A DNA stretch of 32,584 bases from UBA11891 sp003533785 (GTDB lineage: Bacteria > Bacteroidota > Bacteroidia > Flavobacteriales > Flavobacteriaceae): NCBI GenBank assembly GCA_949511625.1, contig CATFEX010000019.1, positions 1-32,584 of the forward strand. The letters run 5' to 3'. The notes beneath the pieces were generated by a model. The model searched no databases and was not told where the DNA came from. It was given only the letters and a program-made list of their open reading frames with translations. This document shows, in pieces, positions 25,235 to 32,584 of the stretch; the stretch's first letter is position 1; every line of letters begins with the position of its first letter. The position numbers and the translations under genes are program-made.

Positions 25235-25393
25235 ATGAAAAGAACATTTCAACCTTCCAGACGAAAAAGAAGAAATAAACACGGATTTCGTGAACGTATG
25301 GCCTCCGCAAATGGACGTCGAGTCCTCGCCAGTCGACGTGCTAAAGGAAGAAAAAAAATATCCGTATCCTCCGAGCCAAGACATAAGAAATAA
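25235..25393 (+). CDS. rpmH: 50S ribosomal protein L34
   Basis: This 52-residue, very basic protein begins MKRTFQPSRRKRRNKHGFRE and carries the universal L34 core (RMASANGRRVLASRRAKGRKK). The frame is open upstream to a TTG at 25151, but that would start inside the promoter, and all L34 proteins start at the MKRTFQP methionine, so the ATG at 25235 is used. The C-terminal tail (ISVSSEPRHKK) is slightly longer than in E. coli (46 residues in total), as usual for this group. It has its own promoter and terminator and sits before carB, not next to rnpA/dnaA as in many bacteria. Confidence 0.98.
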   Translation: MKRTFQPSRRKRRNKHGFRERMASANGRRVLASRRAKGRKKISVSSEPRHKK

Positions 25394-25418
25394 ATGTTTA
25401 TAAAATATTCGATACAAC

Positions 25419-25453
25419 AAGGTGTTACTTTTTTCCAGTAACACCTTTTTTTT
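25419..25453 (+). terminator. Rho-independent terminator after rpmH
   Basis: AAGGTGTTACT (25419-25429) pairs perfectly with AGTAACACCTT (25437-25447) around a 7-base loop, and a T-run continues to 25453. It lies about 25 bases after the rpmH stop and 30 bases before carB. Confidence 0.92.
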
Positions 25454-25484
25454 ATATTGACTGTACTATAGAAGACCAAAAAGA

Positions 25485-28334
25485 ATGCCAAAGCAAAACC
25501 ATATCAACACTATTCTAATTATCGGTTCAGGACCTATTATTATTGGCCAAGCCTGTGAATTTGACTACTCTGGATCTCAAGCTTTACGATCCCTAAGAGA
25601 GGACGGAATTCAAACCATCCTGATCAATTCCAACCCGGCTACCATCATGACAGATCCTTCAATGGCCGATCATGTTTACCTCAAACCGTTAACAACTAGG
25701 TCGATTGAAGAAATTTTACAAAAGCATCAAGTCAACGCCGTACTCCCTACTATGGGAGGACAAACCGCCCTCAACCTTTGTATCGAAGCTGATGAAAAGG
25801 GAATCTGGAAAGAATATGGAGTTGAAATCATTGGTGTTAATATCGACGCTATAAATATTACAGAAGACCGGGAAAAGTTTAGAGAGTTGATGTTGAAAAT
25901 AGGCGTTGGAATGGCCCCACAAGCCACGGCAACTTCCTTTCTAAAGGGAAAAGAAATTGCCCAAGAATTCGGGTTTCCACTATGTATTAGAGCTTCTTTT
26001 ACTCTAGGAGGAGCTGGAGCTTCTATCGTCTATGATGAAAATGAATTTGATGAAGCTTTGACTAGGGGATTGGAAATCTCACCCATTCATGAGGTGATGA
26101 TTGACAAAGCCATGATGGGTTGGAAGGAATATGAATTGGAATTGTTGCGTGATAAAAACGACAATGTTGTTATCATCTGTACCATTGAAAATATGGATCC
26201 CATGGGAATTCATACGGGAGATTCGATCACAGTTGCCCCTGCAATGACCCTATCGGACAGAACCTTCCAACGAATGCGAGATATGGCCATAAAAATGATG
26301 CGAAGTATCGGAGACTTCGCAGGCGGTTGTAATGTACAGTTTGCTGTGAGCCCAGATGAAAAAGAAGAAATCATTGCCATAGAAATTAATCCTAGGGTTT
26401 CTAGGTCCTCTGCTTTGGCTTCTAAAGCATCGGGATATCCTATTGCAAAAGTAGCTGCAAAGCTAGCTATCGGTTATTCTCTGGATGAGTTAAACAATCA
26501 AATAACGCAATCCACATCGGCTTTGTTTGAACCAACCTTAGACTATGTGATTGTCAAAATTCCTCGATGGAACTTTGATAAGTTTGAAGGATCCGATCGC
26601 ACACTTGGATTGCAAATGAAAGCTGTGGGCGAGGTGATGGGTATCGGACGTTCTTTTCAAGAAGCACTTCACAAAGCAACCCAGTCTCTTGAAATAAAAC
26701 GGAATGGTCTTGGTGCAGATGGTAAAGGATACAAAGATTACGATCAAATCATTGAAAAATTGACCTACGCAAGTTGGGATCGAGTTTTTGTGATATATGA
26801 TGCTATTCAGTTGGGGATTCCCCTTAGAACTATTCACGACATCACCAAGATAGATTTATGGTTCTTAAAACAATACGAGGAATTATATACTTTGGAAAAG
26901 GAGATTTCAAAAGAATCCATTTCAAGTATTTCCAAAGAATTCCTTTTAGAGGCCAAACAAAAAGGATTTGCAGATCGACAAATTGCCCATATGCTAGACT
27001 GCCTTGAAAGTGAGGTATATAACAAGCGATCTGAAATGGGAATCCAAAGGGTATACAAATTGGTAGACACTTGTGCTGCTGAGTTTAAAGCAAAAACCCC
27101 CTACTATTATTCTACTTTTGAAGAACAAATGCAGCTAGAGGGTCAGGCACCATTTAGTTCCAATGAAAGTATTTCTTCTAATAATAAAAAAATTGTTGTC
27201 CTAGGATCTGGGCCCAACCGAATTGGACAGGGGATCGAATTTGACTATTGTTGCGTGCATGGAGTTCTTGCAGCAAAAGAAGCAGGGTATGAAACCATCA
27301 TGATCAACTGCAATCCAGAGACGGTATCCACTGATTTCGATACGGCAGACAAACTCTATTTCGAACCCGTATTCTGGGAACACATCTATGATATTATTCA
27401 ACACGAAAAGCCTGAGGGTGTTATTGTTCAGCTTGGCGGGCAGACTGCTCTCAAACTAGCGGAAAAACTAGACCGTTATGGGATTAAAATAATTGGAACC
27501 AGCTTTAAATCCCTTGATTTGGCTGAAGATCGAGGAAGTTTTTCCACATTGCTAAAGGCCAACGATATCCCCTATCCCGAATTTGGAGTAGCTGAAACAG
27601 CCGATGATGCTCTAGAACTTGCGGAGAAGTTAGAGTTCCCCATTCTAGTTCGTCCTTCCTACGTTCTTGGGGGACAGGGAATGAAAATTGTCATCAATAA
27701 AGAAGAGTTGGAATCTCATGTTGTGGACTTACTGAGAAAAATTCCAAACAACAAGCTTCTACTAGATCACTATTTAGACGGAGCTATTGAGGCCGAAGCT
27801 GATGCAATTTGTGATGGAGAGAATGTCTACATCATTGGAATTATGGAACACATAGAGCCTTGTGGAATTCATTCTGGAGATTCCAATGCTACGCTCCCAG
27901 TTTTTAACCTTGGAGAATATGTTGTGCAACAAATTAAAGACCACACTTTTAAAATTGCGAAAGCCCTAAACACAAAAGGACTCATCAATATTCAATTTGC
28001 AGTTCAAGAAGACAAAGTCTTTATCATTGAGGCCAATCCGAGAGCTTCTCGAACAGTTCCTTTTATCGCTAAGGCTTATAAAGAACCTTATGTGAATTAT
28101 GCCACTAAGGTAATGTTAGGTGACAAGAAATTGACCGACTTTGATTTTAATCCACAATTAGATGGTTATGCCATTAAACAACCCGTTTTTTCATTTAATA
28201 AGTTTCCCAACGTTAACAAACAATTAGGTCCAGAAATGAAAAGTACAGGAGAGAGTATCTTATTTATCGACAGTCTAAAAGACGATGAGTTTTACAATTT
28301 GTATTCTCGCAGAAAAATGTATCTAACCAAATAG
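25485..28334 (+). CDS. carB: Carbamoyl-phosphate synthase large subunit (short form)
   Basis: The enzyme makes carbamoyl phosphate from bicarbonate, ammonia (from the CarA glutaminase) and two ATP, feeding pyrimidine and arginine synthesis. The 949 residues contain two homologous synthetase halves. The first opens with GSGPIIIGQACEFDYSG and has INPRVSRSSALASKASGYP; the second opens with GSGPNRIGQGIEFDYCCVHG (about 575-594) and has EANPRASRTVPFIAK. E. coli CarB has 1073 residues; here the protein stops where the C-terminal MGS-like allosteric domain would begin, so UMP/ornithine control through that domain is not expected. This short form is, to my knowledge, usual in Flavobacteriaceae. No carA is present in the window. 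The gap from the rpmH terminator is 31 bases. Confidence 0.97.
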   Translation: MPKQNHINTILIIGSGPIIIGQACEFDYSGSQALRSLREDGIQTILINSNPATIMTDPSMADHVYLKPLTTRSIEEILQKHQVNAVLPTMGGQTALNLCIEADEKGIWKEYGVEIIGVNIDAINITEDREKFRELMLKIGVGMAPQATATSFLKGKEIAQEFGFPLCIRASFTLGGAGASIVYDENEFDEALTRGLEISPIHEVMIDKAMMGWKEYELELLRDKNDNVVIICTIENMDPMGIHTGDSITVAPAMTLSDRTFQRMRDMAIKMMRSIGDFAGGCNVQFAVSPDEKEEIIAIEINPRVSRSSALASKASGYPIAKVAAKLAIGYSLDELNNQITQSTSALFEPTLDYVIVKIPRWNFDKFEGSDRTLGLQMKAVGEVMGIGRSFQEALHKATQSLEIKRNGLGADGKGYKDYDQIIEKLTYASWDRVFVIYDAIQLGIPLRTIHDITKIDLWFLKQYEELYTLEKEISKESISSISKEFLLEAKQKGFADRQIAHMLDCLESEVYNKRSEMGIQRVYKLVDTCAAEFKAKTPYYYSTFEEQMQLEGQAPFSSNESISSNNKKIVVLGSGPNRIGQGIEFDYCCVHGVLAAKEAGYETIMINCNPETVSTDFDTADKLYFEPVFWEHIYDIIQHEKPEGVIVQLGGQTALKLAEKLDRYGIKIIGTSFKSLDLAEDRGSFSTLLKANDIPYPEFGVAETADDALELAEKLEFPILVRPSYVLGGQGMKIVINKEELESHVVDLLRKIPNNKLLLDHYLDGAIEAEADAICDGENVYIIGIMEHIEPCGIHSGDSNATLPVFNLGEYVVQQIKDHTFKIAKALNTKGLINIQFAVQEDKVFIIEANPRASRTVPFIAKAYKEPYVNYATKVMLGDKKLTDFDFNPQLDGYAIKQPVFSFNKFPNVNKQLGPEMKSTGESILFIDSLKDDEFYNLYSRRKMYLTK

Positions 28335-28356
28335 GAAAAATAATTACTTTAGTCCC

Positions 28357-28854
28357 ATGAATATAGTGAAGTTGAATAAGGAACAAGGGGTAGCTTTGGG
28401 TTTAATTGTACTTGCAGTGGTTACTAGATTAATTCCTCATCCCCCTAATTTTGCACCAATAACAGGAATAGCTCTATTTGCTGCAGCTCGCTTCCAGAGC
28501 AAAGGGTTAGCTATTTTAATCCCTTTCTTGGGTCTATTTCTTACAGACTTGGTGTTGGGTTTGAGTGCCATTAGCTTTTTTGTTTATATTGGTTTTGGAC
28601 TAATTTTATTTTTAGGATTTAGAACAAAAAGGACAACTGTTCCCACCATTATGTTCTCTTCAATACTGTTCTTTGTTGTTTCCAATCTTGGTGTTTGGTT
28701 ATTATATTATCCACTATCACTGGAGGGACTGATAAGCTGTTTTACTTTAGCCATTCCCTTTTTCACAAATACCCTTTTGGGAGATCTGGTCTATACGGGT
28801 GTTTTATTTTTTACATTTTCTTCCATTAAAAAACATTATTTACAACCTTCCTAA
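28357..28854 (+). CDS. DUF6580 family putative membrane transport protein
   Basis: This 165-residue hydrophobic protein has about five membrane helices and the family opening ALGLIVLAVVTRLIPHPPNF followed by APITGIALFAAARF. The fold and size resemble the S (substrate-binding) parts of ECF vitamin transporters, and family members are annotated only as putative transport proteins. It starts 22 bases after carB and lies immediately upstream of the cobalamin riboswitch and BtuB-like receptor. A role in bringing cobalamin or a precursor across the inner membrane is therefore attractive but inferred. Because it precedes the riboswitch on the same strand, it is not itself under riboswitch control here; it probably relies on read-through from carB or an unseen promoter. 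Confidence 0.78.
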   Translation: MNIVKLNKEQGVALGLIVLAVVTRLIPHPPNFAPITGIALFAAARFQSKGLAILIPFLGLFLTDLVLGLSAISFFVYIGFGLILFLGFRTKRTTVPTIMFSSILFFVVSNLGVWLLYYPLSLEGLISCFTLAIPFFTNTLLGDLVYTGVLFFTFSSIKKHYLQPS

Positions 28855-28866
28855 GGACCAATTCGC

Positions 28867-28874
28867 TAACTTTG
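28867..28874 (+). promoter_or_regulatory. -7 box in front of the cobalamin riboswitch
   Basis: TAACTTTG matches TAnnTTTG and ends 3 bases before the first P1 pairing base of the riboswitch. A partial -33 match (TTTA at 28844-28847) lies 19 bases upstream. The fit to the start of the RNA makes this a good candidate. Confidence 0.6.
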
Positions 28875-28877
28875 TCT

Positions 28878-29046
28878 AATAATAGGTTTTTTGTAATGAA
28901 GATTAATAGGGAATAGGGTGAAAAACCCTAGCTGTACCCGCAACTGTAAGCTACTGAGTCAATATTTTTTTACATTCTCAAAGTCACTGTGAAATATTTC
29001 ATGGGAAGGCGTAAAAAAAAGTAAGCCAGGAAACCTGCCTATTATT
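28878..29046 (+). ncRNA. Cobalamin (B12) riboswitch
   Basis: The hallmarks appear in order: GGGAATAGGGTGAAAAACCC, then GCTGTACCCGCAACTGTAAG, GTCACTG (28983-28989), ATGGGAAGGCG, and the B12 box AGCCAGGAAACCTGCC (about 29024-29039). The closing P1 stem is perfect: AATAATAGG (28878-28886) pairs with CCTATTATT (29038-29046). A further hairpin (about 29056-29074, TGCCG with CGGTA) lies between the aptamer and the start codon and may be the kissing-loop/expression part. No T-run terminator precedes the gene, so control of translation initiation of the BtuB-like receptor is likely, being off when B12 is plentiful. Confidence 0.95.
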
Positions 29047-29100
29047 TTTTTGGGAACTGCCGGGAATAGCGGTAACCTTTGACTTTTAATTTACCAAAAT

Positions 29101-30957
29101 ATGAATATTCAATTAAGGGGATTCCTTATCCTCTTCATGTCTCCCTACCTATGGGGACAAACGAATGATGTTGATTCAGATAGTCTCAATATTCAAAATT
29201 TAGATGAAGTTGTTGTTATTGACAGCCGTTTCCCATTGAAACGATCTCAGTCTGGTCGAATCGTTGAAAAAATTGATACAAAAACTTTACGAAAATTTCA
29301 GGGGATGGACTTAGCTGAAGTATTGCGAAGTAGAGCTGGGATCGATATTTTAGGGAGTCGATCACAATTGGGACAAAACCTAACGACGTCAATTCGAGGA
29401 GGGCGTAATGATCAAGTTCTAATTTTGATTGATGGAGTGCGTGTTAATGATGCCTCTCGCATCGGAACCGATTTTGATTTGAATTTCCTGCCTTTGGAAG
29501 CCATTGAATCTATAGAGGTATTGAAAGGGGCTTCCGGAACACTTTATGGGAGTTCCGCAGCGACTGGGGTTATTAATATAACAACTAAAAAGGGAGCGCA
29601 AGATTCTTTGTTTTCATGGGGTAATAGCTTTGGAACCCTCCAAGCACAAGAGTCACTTAGTAGTGGAATAACAGCAGTTGAGAATAGTTTTAGATATGCT
29701 GAAACAGTGGGAGTGTCAGATGTCAGCCTATTCTATTCGCAACGTTATGCCGACGGGATGAGTGCAGTACAAGGGGGTCAATCTGATTTGTTTGCTCGCA
29801 ATAACTTTGGATTTTCTGGCGGACACCAATTCAGCGACAGCTATCGCATCCGATTTGCAATAAATGAAGATCATATACGGAGTGAATACGATGGCTTTGA
29901 CTCCAATTTCAATCCCGCCGAAGCCAACAATTTATTGGTTAGCAATCAATGGCGATTTGCATTACAACAAAATGCGACTTACCAAAATGGGGAATTACAA
30001 TTAGACTTGGGCTATCAAAGTACAGGGCGTGACTTTCAGTCCGATTTTCCTCGATACCTCAAAGGAACCAACTTCACCTTAGATTTGTCCAATCGTTATG
30101 TATTCAATGAGCAATGGTTCAGTATTGTGGGGTATTTTTATCAACACCACACCGCCAATATTAGCGAATTGGAAAACAGTAGTCAGTACGATCTCTATGC
30201 CAATATCGTCTACGCATCGGGCAGTTTCAATTTCAATATTGGCTCTCGATGGAATTCCCACGATGTCTATGGATCTCATCTCACTTATAACATCAATCCA
30301 TCGTACAATTTTCAACTCAGTGAAAAACGCAACCTCAAGGTATTGGTGAATGTAGGCACGGGTTTCAATACGCCTAGTTTATTTCAATTGTATGATGTTT
30401 TTTCAGGAAATGATGGCTTGAAACCCGAAGAAAGTCAAACCCAAGAGATAGGATTGGATTATACTTTCCCTACTGGAAATTTTTCAGTTTTATATTTCAA
30501 ACGGATAGAAAATCCAACCCTTATTTATGATTTCAACACCTTTCGATATGGTAATTCTGATGATGAGGTATCCTATTCGGGTTTAGAGATGAACTATCAT
30601 AATCGGATTGGAAGCCAATTGCAATTTTATTTGAACTACACATTAACAGAAACAGATGGTGGTGATTTGCGGCGCATTCCCAAAAACGCTTATCGTCTGG
30701 GACTCGACTATGCATTGAGTTCACGCTGGTCTTTATCGGGTTCTTTTTCTAGAACAGGGGATCGCTTAGCTGTAGACGGAACAACTACTTTAGGGGCTTA
30801 TTCCCTTCTGGACGCAAGAGTTCAATACCAACTTAACAAACCCAATGCTGTTGTTTTCTTAAATGTCACCAACCTTTTAAACCAAAATTTTATTGAATTC
30901 CTCAATTACAGCACTCGGGGAAGAAATATCATGACAGGTTTCCAGTGGAAATTTTAG
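29101..30957 (+). CDS. btuB: TonB-dependent outer-membrane receptor, BtuB-like
   Basis: The product would take cobalamin or a related corrinoid across the outer membrane using TonB energy. The 618 residues begin with a signal peptide (to about WGQ at 20), then the TonB box LDEVVVIDSR (34-43), a plug domain (IRGGRNDQVLILIDGVRVND and EVLKGASGTLYGSSAATGVI) and a 22-strand-type barrel ending in the aromatic C-terminus FQWKF. Size matches E. coli BtuB (614 with signal). The direct evidence for B12 as the ligand is the cobalamin riboswitch immediately upstream. The stop codon interlocks with that of the convergent S41 protease. Confidence 0.94.
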   Translation: MNIQLRGFLILFMSPYLWGQTNDVDSDSLNIQNLDEVVVIDSRFPLKRSQSGRIVEKIDTKTLRKFQGMDLAEVLRSRAGIDILGSRSQLGQNLTTSIRGGRNDQVLILIDGVRVNDASRIGTDFDLNFLPLEAIESIEVLKGASGTLYGSSAATGVINITTKKGAQDSLFSWGNSFGTLQAQESLSSGITAVENSFRYAETVGVSDVSLFYSQRYADGMSAVQGGQSDLFARNNFGFSGGHQFSDSYRIRFAINEDHIRSEYDGFDSNFNPAEANNLLVSNQWRFALQQNATYQNGELQLDLGYQSTGRDFQSDFPRYLKGTNFTLDLSNRYVFNEQWFSIVGYFYQHHTANISELENSSQYDLYANIVYASGSFNFNIGSRWNSHDVYGSHLTYNINPSYNFQLSEKRNLKVLVNVGTGFNTPSLFQLYDVFSGNDGLKPEESQTQEIGLDYTFPTGNFSVLYFKRIENPTLIYDFNTFRYGNSDDEVSYSGLEMNYHNRIGSQLQFYLNYTLTETDGGDLRRIPKNAYRLGLDYALSSRWSLSGSFSRTGDRLAVDGTTTLGAYSLLDARVQYQLNKPNAVVFLNVTNLLNQNFIEFLNYSTRGRNIMTGFQWKF

Positions 30958-32381
30958 TGGGGGAATATTTTACGGTCAATCAATAAACTTTGTTCGGATA
31001 TCATTAAGGGGTCTTTTATTTTAGGCCCCATAATTTTTATATCCCTAGAATAAGTTTTACCACTTCCTGTAATTTGACGAATGGCTTCAGCTAAAAGGGT
31101 TTCATCTCTTTCACCTAAAACACCCGCATTAATTCGACTTTCGCTTCGATTGATATCGGGTACTAGTCCTTCGGTATAGTCGGCTACGCCTTCACTATTT
31201 GCGATTGCTAGGACAATAGGTTGCATGGCATAAAAATGATTGGGATTCTTGGTTCTATCATTATCAATATAGTCATAGACAGTGATGGATCCAACATTTT
31301 TACCTACGGTTGATTCGCCAATTTGAACCACATCAATATAGGGTTTGAGTCCGTTGATAAGTAATTCACTAGCAGAAGCGGTTTCATCAGAAGTGAGTAT
31401 AAAGACCCGTTCCATTTGCAAAGAGTTGAGTGAACTACCTCCCTCAATTTGATTGGTAAAACGATTGTACAAGCTCTCCTCATTATTTTCTTGCCAATAT
31501 TCCATCAACTTTGAATTCCACAATTCCTGAGCAAATACCTCATTGTTGAATTGCCCAGTAATCAGCGAAGCAAGGTAGGTGCAGGTTGAAATAGATCCTC
31601 CGCGATTGTATCTCAAATCAAGTATCAATTCGGTAATACCTTGATTTGTAAATTCAGCAAATGCTTCGTTCATTGGCTCATTAAAACTACTGGCGAATTG
31701 GTTGTACATTAAATACCCTATACGGTGTTCGCCAATTTCAATCACGTTTTGAACGTGCAAAGGGTTTTTTTGAAAATTCTCTTCTTTGATAAGCTCTATA
31801 TTTCTACCATTCAAAGCGTAAGCTCCATTGGTGTAGTTTGCCATCCCAATCGTGTATTCAAGGGCGTCACTATAGAGTAAATCCACAAAATTATCTTCAG
31901 TCAGTAATTGTTCATTGACATGAGTAAAAATTTCACCTCTTCGAAGTTCTTTGGATTTAGCATCCGAATCTTCATGAACATACTTAATCCAGCCCACCAA
32001 GTCATTTGAGCCCTCTTCTTGTCTAAAAAGAGAAAACTCCATCCCGTTGGAGGCCACGATACCCTGAAATGAATTCTCCAATTCTATATAATCATCAACA
32101 ATCCAGCTAAATCGATCTTCAGCGTATAAAAGTGACTCAAAAAAACTTTTAGGGTTGGGATTTCTCTGAATGAATTGAGCATATTCGTTGGAGTTATCCG
32201 TCTTGGAATTAGCTAAATTGGTGACGTCTTCTTGCCAATAATAATATTGATTGAGACCTTTCCAAATAAAGTCACTAAGTTCCAAACCTGTTTCGGACAG
32301 ATTCAATGTTGCATCATCAGCATCATTCTTGGAACAGCTTAGAACGAGGAAAAGAAAGAAGAAAGACAGGGACTTTTTCAT
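30954..32381 (-). CDS. S41 family serine protease (C-terminal processing type), lipoprotein
   Basis: The 475 residues start with a lipoprotein signal (SFFFLFLVLSCSKND, lipidated Cys16). A degenerate PDZ-like region (about 100-180) and the S41 core follow: LILDLRYNRGGSIS (252-265), the nucleophile Ser336 in DETASASELL and the general base Lys361 in TVGKNVG, 25 residues apart as in the D1-processing protease. These enzymes cut near protein C-termini. The lipid anchor places it at the periplasmic face of a membrane or outside. It shares no obvious role with the B12 receptor, with which it only overlaps at the stops. It is divergent from the partial gene at 32482. Confidence 0.92.
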   Translation of the reverse strand: MKKSLSFFFLFLVLSCSKNDADDATLNLSETGLELSDFIWKGLNQYYYWQEDVTNLANSKTDNSNEYAQFIQRNPNPKSFFESLLYAEDRFSWIVDDYIELENSFQGIVASNGMEFSLFRQEEGSNDLVGWIKYVHEDSDAKSKELRRGEIFTHVNEQLLTEDNFVDLLYSDALEYTIGMANYTNGAYALNGRNIELIKEENFQKNPLHVQNVIEIGEHRIGYLMYNQFASSFNEPMNEAFAEFTNQGITELILDLRYNRGGSISTCTYLASLITGQFNNEVFAQELWNSKLMEYWQENNEESLYNRFTNQIEGGSSLNSLQMERVFILTSDETASASELLINGLKPYIDVVQIGESTVGKNVGSITVYDYIDNDRTKNPNHFYAMQPIVLAIANSEGVADYTEGLVPDINRSESRINAGVLGERDETLLAEAIRQITGSGKTYSRDIKIMGPKIKDPLMISEQSLLIDRKIFPH

Positions 32382-32481
32382 ATAATTTTCCTTAAAAATA
32401 AGATAAAAAATGATTTCAACCTATGGAATGTTTTTTGTTGAATATATTTAACAAAGTTCAATCCTTAAATTTCACCCAATT

Positions 32482-32584
32482 ATGAAAGAACGCATTCTCC
32501 TTTTCTGTTTATCCATTTGCATCAACTTTGCTTATTCTCAATCCGTTTTCGAAGAATATAAAGACGACAATAAGGCAAACTATC
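32482..32584 (+). CDS. Start of a secreted protein (3' end outside window)
   Basis: Only the first 34 codons are present. They encode a typical signal peptide (KERILLFCLSICINFAYSQ) with a likely cut after FAYSQ, followed by SVFEEYKDDNKANY. The frame runs off the window without a stop. The segment after the signal resembles the start of small Bacteroidota DUF4252 proteins, but that is too little sequence for a firm call. It is divergent from the S41 gene with a 100-base AT-rich gap between the two starts, in which I see no clear promoter. Confidence 0.6.
   Translation, partial: MKERILLFCLSICINFAYSQSVFEEYKDDNKANY

Noticed and set aside
28300..28334. Possible truncation of carB, since it is about 120 residues shorter than E. 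coli CarB
   Set aside because: It ends cleanly after the second synthetase half with a normal stop and no remnant of the missing domain; the short form appears usual in this group.
28851..28857. Short CCTT/AAGG inverted repeat at the end of the DUF6580 gene
   Set aside because: The stem is four pairs at most and there is no T-run, so it is too weak for a terminator.
29073..29082. TAACCTTTG just before the BtuB-like gene as a second promoter
   Set aside because: It has one base too many for TAnnTTTG and lies within the riboswitch leader; the box at 28867 fits better.
1..32584. Mobile elements, CRISPR arrays, tRNA genes or a defence island
   Set aside because: I found no transposase, regular short repeats, cloverleaf-like sequence or known defence gene; gene content is mostly core metabolism and envelope functions.

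Overview
The window reads as chromosomal DNA from a Bacteroidota bacterium, most likely Flavobacteriaceae. It has a type IX secretion (T9SS) type-B sorting domain beside PorP/SprF proteins, a 949-residue CarB without the C-terminal allosteric domain, a single-chain 1214-residue PurL, DUF4199 and DUF6580 proteins, and several Bacteroidota-type -7 boxes (TAnnTTTG). Genes are tightly packed. I see no tRNA, rRNA, IS element, prophage or CRISPR array, and no gene-free stretch longer than about 250 bases.

Layout. Bases 1-3649 (+) hold the end of a large T9SS-exported surface protein, its PorP/SprF partner, and a 5'-truncated second PorP/SprF copy. Bases 3646-4983 (-) encode a secreted M28 peptidase. 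Bases 5053-9189 (-) are a fatty-acid block: acyl-CoA dehydrogenase and MarR regulator as a pair behind a 26-bp perfect palindrome, then a separately terminated long-chain acyl-CoA ligase. Bases 9230-12874 (-) are purL. Bases 12975-19191 (-) form a close-packed run read DUF4199, GT2 glycosyltransferase, phosphohexomutase, ABC exporter, rRNA m5C methyltransferase. Then come rpmE2 (+) with a strong terminator, an orphan peptide-binding lipoprotein (-), mtaB (+) with a non-ATG start, a small degenerate GNAT-like protein (-), a hydrolase/lytic transglycosylase pair (+), a membrane TPR-like protein (-), rpmH (+) with a clear promoter and terminator, carB and DUF6580 (+), a cobalamin riboswitch driving a BtuB-like receptor (+), an S41 lipoprotein protease (-), and the first 34 codons of a secreted protein.

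How the genes work together. The first block serves T9SS export and assembly of surface adhesin-like proteins. The ligase and dehydrogenase are the activation and first oxidation steps of fatty-acid breakdown, but the hydratase/hydroxyacyl dehydrogenase and thiolase genes I would expect beside MarR are absent. The DUF4199-GT2-mutase-exporter run looks like an envelope-building operon. The B12 block combines a riboswitch, an outer-membrane receptor and a membrane protein that may be an inner-membrane partner.

Most of the window is ordinary core-genome content. I did not find a convincing undescribed multi-gene system. The observations most worth following are the MarR palindrome with its shortened operon, the DUF6580/riboswitch/receptor neighbourhood, the truncated PorP/SprF copy, and two enzymes with altered key residues.
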